Source of the DNA: Thermoanaerobaculia bacterium
GTDB taxonomy: Bacteria > Acidobacteriota > Thermoanaerobaculia > Multivoradales > JAGPDF01
Direction: 5' to 3'
NCBI GenBank assembly: GCA_023384635.1
Contig: JAHDVN010000002.1
Location: 1 to 32,970, forward strand
Length of the DNA stretch: 32,970 bases
Shown here: positions 24,103 to 32,678 of the stretch, piece after piece
How positions within the stretch are numbered: the first letter of the stretch is position 1
How the letters are laid out: the number at the start of each line of letters is the position of its first letter
The notes under the pieces: model-generated
What the model was told of the DNA's origin: nothing
Database searches by the model: none
The model's input: the letters and a program-made list of their open reading frames with translations, nothing else
Translations under genes and position numbers: made by a program

Positions 24103-24717
24103 TCAGCCACCCGGCCCTCGCACCGGCCGGCTCTCGAGCAGGCCCGCGAAGAAAGAGGAGAGGGCGTGGAGCGTCGCGAGCGAGACCGCCGACCGGCGGG
24201 TCTCGAGGCCCCCGGTGAGCGACGCGAGCAAGCCGCCCCGCCGGCGCGTCCCGGGCAGCGAGAGAACTGGCGGCGGCCCGGCAGCGGTCTCGCCCACGAA
24301 GCGCTCCGGCAGCTCGACCGAGCCGCTGCCGCCGACCGCCTCTCCCACCGGCCCGAGCAGCGCCACCCAGGCCCGCACGAAAAGGTGGTCCCGCCCGCCG
24401 TAGGCGACCCGGTGCAGGCCTCCGCAGGCGGCGAGGTAGAAGGGATAGGCGCCGAGCAGCCGGTCGCGGAGCCCGGAGGCCCGCGCGCGCGCCGTCTCGA
24501 TCATCTCGGCGTCGCCGAGAGGGAGCCGCGGCGAGGCCTTCTCGGCGGCCTCGTCCTGCGGCACGACGGCCACCGGCACCGGGCGGTCGAGCCCGTCGTG
24601 GAAGAAGCGGAGCAGCCCGTCGCGCACCCCGAGGAGCACGTCCGGGGCATCTCCCGCCACCGCCACCTCCACACCCGATTGGAAGCGGTGCCAGAACTCC
24701 CTAAGATCCGGGGTCAT
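24103..24717 (-). CDS. DUF84 family protein (inosine/xanthosine triphosphatase-like)
   Basis: The 204-residue product looks like the DUF84 family that includes YjjX-type non-canonical purine NTP phosphatases. Recognisable parts are VEVAVAGDAPDVLLGVRDG near the N-terminus, PVPVAVVPQ, LLGAYPFYLAACGGLHRV (the family's glycine-rich E/A-x-G-hydrophobic segment), FVRAWVALLG, GGSGSVELPERFV and a C-terminal GGLETRRSAVSLATLHAL. It may clear ITP or XTP, but activity is inferred from weak family resemblance. I chose the ATG at 24717; longer in-frame starts up to 24969 lie antisense to the methyltransferase gene and give a Ser/Arg-rich leader. The start overlaps the divergent trmH-like ATG inside TCATGA. 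No clear -10 box or Shine-Dalgarno is seen for this strand. Confidence 0.7.
   Translation of the reverse strand: MTPDLREFWHRFQSGVEVAVAGDAPDVLLGVRDGLLRFFHDGLDRPVPVAVVPQDEAAEKASPRLPLGDAEMIETARARASGLRDRLLGAYPFYLAACGGLHRVAYGGRDHLFVRAWVALLGPVGEAVGGSGSVELPERFVGETAAGPPPVLSLPGTRRRGGLLASLTGGLETRRSAVSLATLHALSSFFAGLLESRPVRGPGG
24679..24707 (+). promoter_or_regulatory. Promoter of the TrmH-like methyltransferase gene, predicted leaderless
   Basis: TTGGAA (24679-24684) and TAAGAT (24702-24707) are separated by 17 bases, and the -10 ends eight bases before the ATG at 24716. The boxes lie inside the first codons of the divergent DUF84 gene (TAAGAT is opposite its Asp-Leu-Arg codons). Confidence 0.55.
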
Positions 24718-25501
24718 GATCGAGAGTCGGCAGAACAGCCACCTGAAGGCTATCCGCAAGGTCCGCCGGAGTAAAGGCGACGCCGCGCTCCTCGAGGGCG
24801 AGCACCTGGTGCGCGAGGCCACGCGCTCCGGGCTGCGGCTCGCGTGGCTGCTGCTGACCCCGCAGCAGGCCGAGACAGACTGGGGAAGCGAGCTCCTCCG
24901 CTCGCCCCTCGTCGGCACCTCGAGCCTCATCGCGCCGGAGCTCCTGGCCGAGGTCTGCGACGCCGACACGCCGCACGGGCCCGTAGCGCTCTGCGAGCTG
25001 CCGCGGCGCGGGGTGGAGACTCTGCCCTTGGTCGCCGGCGGCTGCTACCTCCTGCTCGACCGGATCCAGGACCCCGGCAACCTGGGCGCGCTCGCCCGTG
25101 TCGCCGAAGCCACCGGCTGCGCCGGGCTCGCCCTCACGCCCGGCTGCGCCCACCCCAACCATCCGCGCGCCCTGCGCGCCTCGGCCGGGAGCCTGCTGCG
25201 GCTGCCCACCGGGATCGACGCGGCGGTGGAGCCACTCCTCTCGCATCTGGAGCCCCTCGCCCCCACCCTGGTCGGCCTCGCTGCCCACGGGGGCGAGGAT
25301 CCGGGCACCGGGGCCCTGGACGGTCCGATCCTGCTCGCGCTCGGCAGCGAGGGGGAGGGCCTCTCCTCCGCCCTCGCCGACCGCCTCGACCGCGCGGTGA
25401 CGATCCCGCTCGCGCCGCCGGTCGAATCGCTGAACGTGGCCGTGGCTGCGGCGGTGGCCCTCTTCGAGCGCCGCCGGAGGCAGCGGACGGGCGGGACCTG
25501 A
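24716..25501 (+). CDS. TrmH/SpoU-family RNA 2'-O-methyltransferase
   Basis: SPOUT-class methyltransferases of this family methylate ribose 2'-OH in rRNA or tRNA using S-adenosylmethionine. The 261-residue protein has an N-terminal substrate-binding domain opening with [17 protein letters not shown] and [11 protein letters not shown] (residues 1-90). The SPOUT domain carries the three family motifs: [39 protein letters not shown] and [22 protein letters not shown]. The layout resembles RlmB- and TsnR-type enzymes, so the target is probably 23S rRNA, though it is not determinable here. No Shine-Dalgarno precedes the ATG, consistent with a leaderless message. It converges on etfA with 36 bases between stops. 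Confidence 0.9.
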   Translation: MIESRQNSHLKAIRKVRRSKGDAALLEGEHLVREATRSGLRLAWLLLTPQQAETDWGSELLRSPLVGTSSLIAPELLAEVCDADTPHGPVALCELPRRGVETLPLVAGGCYLLLDRIQDPGNLGALARVAEATGCAGLALTPGCAHPNHPRALRASAGSLLRLPTGIDAAVEPLLSHLEPLAPTLVGLAAHGGEDPGTGALDGPILLALGSEGEGLSSALADRLDRAVTIPLAPPVESLNVAVAAAVALFERRRRQRTGGT

Positions 25502-25537
25502 CCGGGAGGCCCCGCGCCGCCGGTCCGTCTCGCCGCC

Positions 25538-26523
25538 CTACGCCCCGCCGGCGCGCTCCTTGAGCGCCTGGTTGAGTGCCGGGACGATCTCGTGCAGGTC
25601 GCCCGCCACGCCCCAGGTCGCGATCTTGAAGATCGGCGCGCTGGCGTCCTTGTTGATCGCGACCACGGCGGTCGCCCCCTTCATCCCGACGAGGTGCTGG
25701 ATCGCGCCGGAGATGCCGAGCGCGAGATAGAGCTTCGGCGCCACTGTCTGGCCGCTCGACCCCACTTGCCGCTCTCTCGGCAACCAGCCGCTGTCGACCA
25801 CCGGCCGGCTCGCCGCGAGCTCGCCCCCCAGGAGACGGGCCAGCTCCTCGACCGGAGCGAGCTTCTCCTGCCCGCCGACGCCGCGGCCGACCGCCACGAT
25901 CACCTCGGCCTTGCTGAGGTCGACCGCGCCGCCGCCGGCGCTCTCGAACCCCCGCACCTCGCGCTGGAGGTCGACGCCGTCGACCGCCGCCGCCACCTGC
26001 CGCAGCGGAGCCGAGCCGGCCTCGACCCCATCGGCCGGGAACGCCCCCGACTGGAGCGAGACGAGGACCGTTCCCTCCCCCACCGTCCGCACCTGCGCGT
26101 GGAGCTTCCCGCCCAGCACCGGCCGCGTCCAGCGCACCTCCCCGTCGACCCGCCGGAAGGCGATCGCCTCCGGCAGCAGCCCGGCGTCGAGCGCCTGCGC
26201 CAAGCGCGCCATGAAGTCGACCGTCTGATAGGTGTGGGGGAAGAGGACGTACGCGGGCCGCTCCTCGCGCACCAGCGGCACGAGGGCCGCGACGTAGCCG
26301 CCCGGGGTGTAGGTCGCGAGCCGCGGGTGCTCGACGACCCGCGCCCCCGCGAGCGCCATCCCCTTCAGTTCCTCGCCAGCCGCCGCCAGGCCGTCGCCGA
26401 GCAGGACCGCCTCGGCGGAGGTCCCCAGCTCCCGCGCCAGCGCCTGCGCCGCGGCGATCGTCTCCCGCCCCGAGCGCTGGAGGCGCCCGTCCTTCTGTTG
26501 CACGACCGCCCAGACCGGTCCGT

Positions 26524-26527
<4 letters not shown>
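25538..26527 (-). CDS. etfA: Electron transfer flavoprotein subunit alpha
   Basis: EtfA pairs with EtfB and binds FAD, shuttling electrons from acyl-CoA and other dehydrogenases to the quinone pool. The 329-residue product has the N-terminal domain (1-190) starting [19 protein letters not shown]. The C-terminal FAD domain holds [39 protein letters not shown] (about 260-278), [17 protein letters not shown] and [16 protein letters not shown], all diagnostic. I chose the ATG at 26527 because it overlaps the etfB stop as ATGA; the longer reading frame runs antiparallel through etfB. No partner dehydrogenase or ETF-quinone oxidoreductase gene is in the window. Confidence 0.95.
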
Positions 26528-27321
<794 letters not shown>

Positions 27322-27377
27322 CGGCCCTCCTCCGTGTCTTGCGGCCGCCGCGCGGCGGCGATCCTGTCCACGACGGG

Positions 27378-27383
27378 AGTCTA
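27378..27383 (-). promoter_or_regulatory. Possible -10 box for etfBA
   Basis: On the minus strand TAGACT (plus-strand positions 27378-27383) is identical to the parA -10. The only -35 candidate at 17-18 bases is the weak GGGACC. Unlike the plus-strand unit heads it would leave a leader of roughly 50 bases containing a good Shine-Dalgarno. Confidence 0.35.
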
Positions 27384-27413
27384 TCCCGCAGAGCGCCGCC
27401 GGTCCCCCCACCG

Positions 27414-27443
27414 TGGACAGCCGCCGCGACGCCGTGCTACGTT
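27414..27443 (+). promoter_or_regulatory. Extended -10 promoter of the tol-pal operon, near-leaderless
   Basis: TGGACA (27414-27419) and TACGTT (27438-27443) are separated by 18 bases. TGC precedes the -10, giving an extended element. The -10 ends ten bases before the tolQ ATG at 27454. The core TGCTACGTTGCC matches TGCTACTTTGCC at accA in 11 of 12 bases. Confidence 0.65.
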
Positions 27444-27453
27444 GCCGCGCCAG

Positions 27454-28176
27454 ATGCCCCTCCACCTCCTCGCCCAGCTCCCGCCCCAACCCCCGCGCCC
27501 GGGGCTGTTGGAGACCTTTCTCGCGTCCGGGCCGATGGCGCTCTTCGTCCTCGGCATCCTGCTCGCCCTCTCGCTCGCCTCCTGGACGATCATGCTGCTG
27601 AAGGTGATCCAGCTCCGGCGAGCGGAGGCCCAGAGCCGGAAGTTCCTGGAGGTCTTCCGCGGGAGCCGGCGTTTCGGGGAGGTGCAGGCGGCCTCGGGTC
27701 AGCTTGCCGCCTCCCCGCTCGTCGGGCTCTTCCAGGCCGGCTACGCCGAGCTCGACCACCAGGTCAAGGCGGCGCGGGAGCTCGAGGCGGAGCCTTCGGC
27801 CCGCTACCGGATCAAGTCGCTCGAGGCGGTCGAACGGAGCCTCAAGCGCGCCGAGGGGATCGAGCTCCGCGGCCTCGCGCGCGGCACCCAAGTGCTGGCG
27901 ACGACGGCCTCCGCCTCGCCGTTCATCGGCCTCTTCGGCACCGTCTGGGGGATCATGGTCGCGTTCGAGCAGATCGGCCTGCAGGGGACGACCTCGCTCG
28001 TCGCCGTCGCCCCCGGCATCGCCGAGGCCCTCGTCAACACCGCCGCCGGCTTGGCGGCGGCGATCCCCGCCCTCGTCGGGTACAACTACTTCTCGGGCTG
28101 GATCCAGCGGATCCGGGGGGAGCTCGACGACTTCGTCCTCGAGTTCATGAACCTGGCCGAGCGCAACTTCACCTGA
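27454..28176 (+). CDS. tolQ: TolQ (MotA/TolQ/ExbB proton channel protein)
   Basis: TolQ forms the proton channel that drives TolA in the inner membrane. The 240-residue protein has its first membrane helix at about 27-50 (MALFVLGILLALSLASWTIM) and a cytoplasmic loop. Two more helices follow in the region TTASASPFIGLFGTVWGIMV and AEALVNTAAGLAAAIPALVGY, which contains the conserved Thr/Gly residues of the family. The neighbouring tolR, tolB and pal make TolQ more likely than ExbB. The ATG at 27454 sits ten bases after the -10 box and lacks a Shine-Dalgarno; a longer in-frame reading runs backwards through etfB and is rejected. The stop overlaps the tolR start by one base (TGATG). Confidence 0.93.
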   Translation: MPLHLLAQLPPQPPRPGLLETFLASGPMALFVLGILLALSLASWTIMLLKVIQLRRAEAQSRKFLEVFRGSRRFGEVQAASGQLAASPLVGLFQAGYAELDHQVKAARELEAEPSARYRIKSLEAVERSLKRAEGIELRGLARGTQVLATTASASPFIGLFGTVWGIMVAFEQIGLQGTTSLVAVAPGIAEALVNTAAGLAAAIPALVGYNYFSGWIQRIRGELDDFVLEFMNLAERNFT

Positions 28177-28610
28177 TGGCCTTCGACGTCGACCGCGAGA
28201 GGGGCAGCGGGGCCCTCGCCGAAATCACCGTCACGCCGCTCGTCGACGTGATGCTGGTGCTCCTGATCATCTTCATGATCACCGCCCCCATGCTCCACCA
28301 CGGGATCGAGGTGGCGCTGCCGAAGGCCGACGCCGCGCCGATCCCGGTGCGCCACGACGACCCGCTCGTGCTCTCGGTGAACCGCGCCGGACTGATCTAC
28401 CTGCGCGGCGAGCCGGTCCACCCCGCCCGGCTCGTCGAGCGCCTCTCACCGATGCTCCGAGGCCGCGCCGAGCAGACGGTCTTCCTCAAGGGGGACCGGG
28501 ACGTTCCCTACGGCAAGGTCGTCGAGGTGCTCGACCTCCTCCATCGCGGAGGCATCGTCCAGGTCGGCATCGTGACCGACCTGCCGGAGGCCCCCCGCTC
28601 GAGACCGTGA
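28176..28610 (+). CDS. tolR: TolR (ExbD/TolR biopolymer transport protein)
   Basis: TolR is the single-span partner of TolQ whose membrane Asp carries protons. The 144-residue product has the family opening ITVTPLVDVMLVLLIIFMI, with the conserved Asp at residue 24, and a periplasmic domain (about 45-135) ending in VVEVLDLLHRGGIVQVGIVTD. Length matches E. coli TolR (142). It is coupled to tolQ and to the next gene by overlapping stop and start codons. Confidence 0.94.
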   Translation: MAFDVDRERGSGALAEITVTPLVDVMLVLLIIFMITAPMLHHGIEVALPKADAAPIPVRHDDPLVLSVNRAGLIYLRGEPVHPARLVERLSPMLRGRAEQTVFLKGDRDVPYGKVVEVLDLLHRGGIVQVGIVTDLPEAPRSRP

Positions 28611-29362
28611 GCGCCGGCGTCCAGGAGGTGCTCGACGCGCGCGGGCGGACGCTCGGCCGGCGACCGGTGGCGCGAGCCTTCTGGCTGGCGCTGGCCGGGC
28701 ACGCCGGGCTCACCGGAGCGCTGCTCCTCGTGCCGCACCTCCTGACCGAACCAGCCCCGCCGGTGCGCGTCGTCGCCGTGCAGCTCGTACCGGCTCGCGC
28801 CCTCGGGGTGGAGAATCCCCGACCGGCGGCACGGCCCGAGCCGCGGCCGACGCCGGCACCCCGCCCGGTCGAGGCGCAGCCGACGCCGGCTCCTGCGGCG
28901 CCGGAAGCGCCGCGTCTCCCCTCGTCGCGCGCCACTCCGGAGCCCCGCCCCGCGAGCCCGCCGGCTGGGCCCACCGCCTCCGGCCCGGTGGCGGAGGGGG
29001 CGGCCCCGGGACCGGCCGAGACGCTGGGCTCTCCGGACGGTGTGGCCGGGGGAGTGGCGTTCGGAGCCGCGGTGGCGGGAGTGGACAACCCGAGCTTCAC
29101 CTACGGCTACTATCTCGACCAGATGCTCGCGCTCATCCAGAGGCAGTGGGTCCGGCCCGCCCTCGGGAGTGGGGTCGAGGCGCTCGTCACCTTCCGGATC
29201 CAGCGCGACGGTCGCCTCACCGACCTCCAGGTGGCGACCTCCTCCGGCTACAACTCGTTCGACCTCGCGGCCCTGCGCAGCGTCCAGGCCGCCTCGCCGC
29301 TTCCACCGCTGCCGCAGGGGTACCCCCACTCCTCCCTCGGCGTCAACCTGATCTTCCGCTAG
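28607..29362 (+). CDS. TolA/TonB-like energy transducer
   Basis: This takes the tolA position. The 251-residue product has an N-terminal cytoplasmic stretch, one membrane helix (about 25-45), a long Pro/Ala/Arg-rich periplasmic spacer (about 65-150), and a small C-terminal TonB/TolA-type domain (about 165-251). That domain includes GYYLDQMLALIQRQWVRP, VEALVTFRIQRDGRLTDLQV and GYNSFDLAALRSVQAASPLP. The spacer is shorter and Pro-rich rather than the long Ala/Lys helix of E. coli TolA, so it looks TonB-like. Its function in linking TolQR to TolB/Pal is inferred from position. The GTG start overlaps the tolR stop as GTGA. Confidence 0.85.
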   Translation: MSAGVQEVLDARGRTLGRRPVARAFWLALAGHAGLTGALLLVPHLLTEPAPPVRVVAVQLVPARALGVENPRPAARPEPRPTPAPRPVEAQPTPAPAAPEAPRLPSSRATPEPRPASPPAGPTASGPVAEGAAPGPAETLGSPDGVAGGVAFGAAVAGVDNPSFTYGYYLDQMLALIQRQWVRPALGSGVEALVTFRIQRDGRLTDLQVATSSGYNSFDLAALRSVQAASPLPPLPQGYPHSSLGVNLIFR

Positions 29363-29375
29363 AGGAGGAGACCCG

Positions 29376-30779
29376 ATGACCGCGAATCGCCCCCCGCAGC
29401 GCCTCAAGGCCGGAAGGGCTCCGGGCGCGGCCCTGCTGCTCCTGGCCCTGGCGGCCGCACTCGGTGCCCAGCAGGCGTCGTCCCCGGCCCCCACCCCCGT
29501 GGCGACGCCGCCCGCCGCCACCGCTCCCGACCAGGTCACGCTGGTGCTCCAGCCCGGGGACCGCCCGCTCCTCCGCCTCGCCTTCCCCGCGCTCGCCACC
29601 GGGAACCAGCAGCTCGCCGGCGAGGCCGGCATCGCCGCCCGCGAGCTCGAGAGCGCCTTGCGCGCCGATCTCGACGCCTCCGGCATCTTCACCATCCAGG
29701 GCCCGGCCGAGCTCTCGCCGCTCCAGCTCACCGGAGAGACCGCTCACGACTTCGAGCAGTACCGGTCGCTCGGCAACGAGGTGGTGCTGCTCGGCGAGCT
29801 CAAGCTCGAGGGGGACCGGCTGGTGCTCGAGGGGCGGATCTTCGACCTCCCGAGCGGGCAGGCGATCCTCGGCAAGCGGTATCGCGGCACTTTCGACCTG
29901 GCGCGCCGGATCGCCCACACATTCGCCGACGAGATCCTGCTCCACTTCACCGGCCGCCGCGGCGTGGCGCTCACCTCGATCGCCTTCTACTCCGACCGGG
30001 ACGGGGAGAAGGAGATCTACCTCATGGACTACGACGGCCGGAACCAGCGCCGCATCACCGCCCACCGTTCGATCTCCATGAGCCCGGCTTGGAGCCCCTC
30101 CGGGGACGCGGTGGCCTACGTCTCCTTCTTCGCCGGCAGTGGACCCGCGATCTACCTCGCCGACATCGCGAGCGGCCTGAAGCGCCCGGTGGTGACGAGC
30201 GGCTCGCTCAACACCTCGCCCACCTTCTCGCCCGACGGGCGGCGCATCGCCTTCGCGCGCAGCCTCGGCTCGAACATCGAGATCTTCGTCTGCGACCGCG
30301 ACGGCAGCTCGCTCCGCCAGCTCACCTACTCCTCCGGCATCGACACCAACCCGGCGTGGAGCCCGAGCGGGAGGGAGATCGCCTTCACCTCGAGCCGCGG
30401 AACGGGCCGGCCCCAGATCTACGTCATGGACGCCGAAGGGAGCAACCTGCGCCGCATCACCTTCTCCGGGGACTACAACGACGGCGCGGCCTGGAGCCCC
30501 GACGGCACCCGCCTCGCCTACTCCTCGCGCCAGCCCGGTGGGCAGTTCGCGATCGCGGTGAGCGATCTCGTGTCCCTCGCCAGCCGGCTCCTCGTCGCCG
30601 GCAACGGCAATCACGAGAGCCCGTCTTTCTCTCCCGACGGTCGCCGCGTGGCGTTCGCCTCGACCCTCCGCGGCCGGACCCAGATCCACGTGGTCGGGGC
30701 CGAGGGCGGCGAGCCGCGCCCCCTGACCACCGACGGCAACAACTACGCCCCCGACTGGTCCGGGTACCCGCCGCAGTGA
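29376..30779 (+). CDS. tolB: TolB periplasmic beta-propeller protein
   Basis: TolB binds Pal and TolA in the periplasm. The 467-residue protein has a signal peptide (about 1-32, basic then Leu/Ala-rich, ending near LGAQQA). The TolB N-terminal domain (about 50-195) contains LRADLDASGIFTI and VLEGRIFDLPSGQAIL. The C-terminal beta-propeller has repeated blades, each with WSPSGDAVAYVS-type segments (SPAWSPSG, SPTFSPDGRRIAF, NPAWSPSGREIAFTS, GAAWSPDGTRLAYSS, SPSFSPDGRRVAFAS), plus IYVMDAEGSNLRRIT. The length is a little over E. coli (430). AGAGGAGGAG lies just before the ATG. It is the fourth gene of the operon, 13 bases after the tolA-like gene. Confidence 0.95.
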   Translation: MTANRPPQRLKAGRAPGAALLLLALAAALGAQQASSPAPTPVATPPAATAPDQVTLVLQPGDRPLLRLAFPALATGNQQLAGEAGIAARELESALRADLDASGIFTIQGPAELSPLQLTGETAHDFEQYRSLGNEVVLLGELKLEGDRLVLEGRIFDLPSGQAILGKRYRGTFDLARRIAHTFADEILLHFTGRRGVALTSIAFYSDRDGEKEIYLMDYDGRNQRRITAHRSISMSPAWSPSGDAVAYVSFFAGSGPAIYLADIASGLKRPVVTSGSLNTSPTFSPDGRRIAFARSLGSNIEIFVCDRDGSSLRQLTYSSGIDTNPAWSPSGREIAFTSSRGTGRPQIYVMDAEGSNLRRITFSGDYNDGAAWSPDGTRLAYSSRQPGGQFAIAVSDLVSLASRLLVAGNGNHESPSFSPDGRRVAFASTLRGRTQIHVVGAEGGEPRPLTTDGNNYAPDWSGYPPQ

Positions 30780-30788
30780 GATCCTCCG

Positions 30789-30817
30789 TTGTCGGGCCGC
30801 ACGCCGTCTGGTAGATT
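30789..30817 (+). promoter_or_regulatory. Extended -10 promoter upstream of pal
   Basis: TTGTCG (30789-30794) and TAGATT (30812-30817) are separated by 17 bases, and TGG precedes the -10, an extended element. Transcription would start near 30824 and leave a leader of about 55 bases. This is the only clear extra promoter inside the tol-pal cluster apart from that of rpsT, and would allow higher expression of pal-cpoB. Confidence 0.55.
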
Positions 30818-30827
30818 GAGATCGGCG

Positions 30828-30869
30828 GTCCGACCGACAATCGCCGCCCTGAACCGACCGACCGACCGG
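30828..30869 (+). repeat. GACC-rich short tandem repeats in the pal leader
   Basis: The predicted pal leader contains CCGACCGACA and then four consecutive CCGA-type units (30853-30868). It may reflect slippage-prone sequence; no known leader element is recognised. Confidence 0.4.
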
Positions 30870-30878
30870 GAGACGCGA

Positions 30879-31463
30879 ATGAAGATTGCCAAGCTCACCC
30901 TGCCGCTCACCCTGCTGATCGTCTCGCTCGCCCTTCTGGGTTGCCCGAAGAAGCCGCCGCAGTCCGCTCCCGAAGCCGCACCCGTCGCACCCGCACCCCA
31001 GGCGCCGACCACCGACGTTCAGGCCGACGCGCGCCCCGACACCGGAGCGGATCAGGTCCAGGTCGATCCCCTCTCCGACCCCGACCTCGCCAACCTCAAC
31101 AGCCACGTGCGCGACCGCGGCCTGCTCGGCGACGTCTACTTCGACTTCGACCGCGCCGAGCTCAAGGCCGAGGCGCGGGAGCGACTTTCGCGCAACGCCG
31201 ATTTCCTCAAGTCGCGCCCGGAGTTCCTCGTCACCGTCGAGGGACACTGCGACGAGCGGGGAACCAACGAGTACAACCTCGCGCTCGGCGACCGGCGCGC
31301 CACCGCCACCCGCGACTACCTCGTCTCGCTCGGTGTCGCGGCCTCCCGCATCAAGATCATCAGCTACGGTGAGGAGCGCCCGGTCTGCCGCGACAGCAAC
31401 GAGGGGTGCTGGTGGCAGAACCGCAGGTCGCACTTCGTGGTGACCGGCCGCACCGGTGGCTGA
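30879..31463 (+). CDS. pal: Peptidoglycan-associated lipoprotein Pal
   Basis: Pal is an outer-membrane lipoprotein that binds peptidoglycan and TolB. The 194-residue product has a lipoprotein signal with lipobox LLGC and Cys22, a Pro/Ala linker (23-65), and an OmpA-like domain (about 80-190). The domain shows DVYFDFDRAELKAEARERL, VEGHCDERGTNEYNLALGDRRA and YLVSLGVAASRIKIISYGEE, including the peptidoglycan-binding Asp and Arg. I chose the ATG at 30879, which has GGGAGA upstream and gives the lipobox signal; the longer frame from 30789 would include the promoter. The stop overlaps the next gene by eight bases. Confidence 0.96.
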   Translation: MKIAKLTLPLTLLIVSLALLGCPKKPPQSAPEAAPVAPAPQAPTTDVQADARPDTGADQVQVDPLSDPDLANLNSHVRDRGLLGDVYFDFDRAELKAEARERLSRNADFLKSRPEFLVTVEGHCDERGTNEYNLALGDRRATATRDYLVSLGVAASRIKIISYGEERPVCRDSNEGCWWQNRRSHFVVTGRTGG

Positions 31464-32283
31464 AGCCGGCGGACGGGCACGCTCGGCGGTCGCCGCAGCA
31501 GCGCTCTCGGCGCTCGCGGCGGTGACCGCCGGGTGCGTCTCCTCGAGTGACATCGACGAGCTCGGCACCCGGATCGGCGCTCTCCAGCGCCAGGTCTCCC
31601 AGATTCAGCAGGAGTCTCCCAACCGCCAGGAGATCGATGCGCTCGGAACCGAGCTCTCGACCCGGCTCGAGGCGCTCCTGCGCTCGGAGGCGGACATGCG
31701 GGCCGACCTGCAGGCGCTCTCCGGGCAGATCACCGAGCTGCGGGGCGAGCTCGAGGCGGCGAGCTTCCGGCTCGGCCAGCTCTCGCAGCAGATCGCGGCC
31801 ACGCAGCAGGAGCTCCGCGCCCGGGCCGAGGCGGCTGCCGCCCTGGCCGGCCAGGCCCAGGCGGGGCCGGCGGCGGGCGAGGTCGCCGATCCCGAAACGC
31901 TCTACCAGAACGCCTACGGCGACTATCTGCGCGGCAACTACGACCTCGCCCGCATGGCGTTCGAGCAGTACCTCTCGAGCTTCCCGGAGACCGACCTCTC
32001 CGACAACGCCACCTACTGGATCGCCGAGTGCCACTACCGCCAGGGGCGCTTCGACGACGCCATCGCCGGCTACGACCGCCTCCTCTCCCGCTTCCCGCGC
32101 AGCGACAAGACCGCGAGCGCGCTGCTGAAGCGGGGCTACGCGCTGCTCGAGAAGGGGGAGCGGCAGCCGGGGGTCGACCAGCTCCAGCGGCTGATCCGGC
32201 AGTTCCCCTCTTCGGACGAGACCAACCTGGCCCGACAGCGTCTCCGGGCGCTCGGCGTTGACAGCGGCTCGGCGCGGCAGTAG
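31456..32283 (+). CDS. cpoB: CpoB/YbgF-like lipoprotein with coiled coil and TPR
   Basis: CpoB (YbgF) coordinates Tol-Pal with peptidoglycan synthesis at the septum. The 275-residue protein has a signal with AVTAGC and Cys27, so it is probably a lipoprotein, whereas E. coli CpoB is soluble. A Gln/Leu-rich coiled coil spans about 32-130 (LGTRIGALQRQVSQIQQE). Three TPR-like repeats follow (about 150-265: LYQNAYGDYLRGNYDLARMA, ATYWIAECHYRQGRFDDAI, ALLKRGYALLEKGERQ). The GTG start overlaps the pal stop. The TAG stop (32281-32283) forms the first bases of the -10 box of the rpsT promoter. Confidence 0.9.
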   Translation: MAEAGGRARSAVAAAALSALAAVTAGCVSSSDIDELGTRIGALQRQVSQIQQESPNRQEIDALGTELSTRLEALLRSEADMRADLQALSGQITELRGELEAASFRLGQLSQQIAATQQELRARAEAAAALAGQAQAGPAAGEVADPETLYQNAYGDYLRGNYDLARMAFEQYLSSFPETDLSDNATYWIAECHYRQGRFDDAIAGYDRLLSRFPRSDKTASALLKRGYALLEKGERQPGVDQLQRLIRQFPSSDETNLARQRLRALGVDSGSARQ

Positions 32284-32286
32284 CAT
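32258..32286 (+). promoter_or_regulatory. Sigma-70-type promoter of rpsT overlapping the end of cpoB
   Basis: A perfect -35 TTGACA (32258-32263) is followed after 17 bases by TAGCAT (32281-32286). Transcription should start near 32293, giving a leader of about 41 bases. The -35 lies in cpoB codons and the -10 includes its stop codon. Confidence 0.75.
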
Positions 32287-32333
32287 TACCTGATTGACGA
32301 GAGATCGCTCCGAACCGGGGCGAAGGACGGAAC

Positions 32334-32597
32334 ATGGCCAACAAGAAATCCGCCGAGAAGCAGGCTCGCCGCTCCCAGGCGCTGCGCGAGCGCAACAGGA
32401 ACCTCCGGTCGCGGCTCCGGACCGAGGTCAAGAAGGTCCGTGCCGCCGTCGCGGCAGGGGACGGACAGGCCGCGAAGGACGCCCTCGCCGCCGCCATCCC
32501 GGTCCTCGACGGCACCGTGACCAAGGGCGTGATCCACGCCAACGCTGCCGCGCGCACGAAGTCCCGGCTGAGCCAGGCCGTCGCCAAGCTCGGCTGA
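32334..32597 (+). CDS. rpsT: 30S ribosomal protein S20
   Basis: S20 binds 16S rRNA early in small-subunit assembly. The 87-residue, Lys/Arg/Ala-rich, all-helical protein has the typical start MANKKSAEKQARRSQALRER and the conserved C-terminal part KGVIHANAAARTKSRLSQAV. Length equals the E. coli protein. AAGGA lies six bases before the ATG. It has its own promoter and a hairpin after its stop, so it forms a separate unit after the Tol-Pal operon. The opposite-strand lptE-like gene beyond it fits the common rpsT/lptE neighbourhood. Confidence 0.97.
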   Translation: MANKKSAEKQARRSQALRERNRNLRSRLRTEVKKVRAAVAAGDGQAAKDALAAAIPVLDGTVTKGVIHANAAARTKSRLSQAVAKLG

Positions 32598-32639
32598 CGC
32601 CCACGCCACCCCGCCCGGCGGCACCGCGGCCGGGCTGCG

Positions 32640-32669
32640 AGGCGCCTCCCCCTGACGGGCGAGGCGCCT
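32640..32669. terminator. Strong hairpin between convergent rpsT and lptE-like genes
   Basis: AGGCGCCTC (32640-32648) and GAGGCGCCT (32661-32669) form a nine-pair stem with a 12-base loop in which CCC and GGG can add further pairs. Only TT, not a long T-run, follows, so the hairpin may work with Rho or as a two-way barrier. It lies 43 bases after the rpsT stop and 10 bases before the end of the opposite gene. Confidence 0.65.
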
Positions 32670-32678
32670 TCGCCGTTC

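Noticed and set aside
24718-24969. Longer N-terminus for the DUF84 gene
   Set aside because: The extra residues are Ser/Arg-rich, antisense to the methyltransferase, and precede the natural family start.
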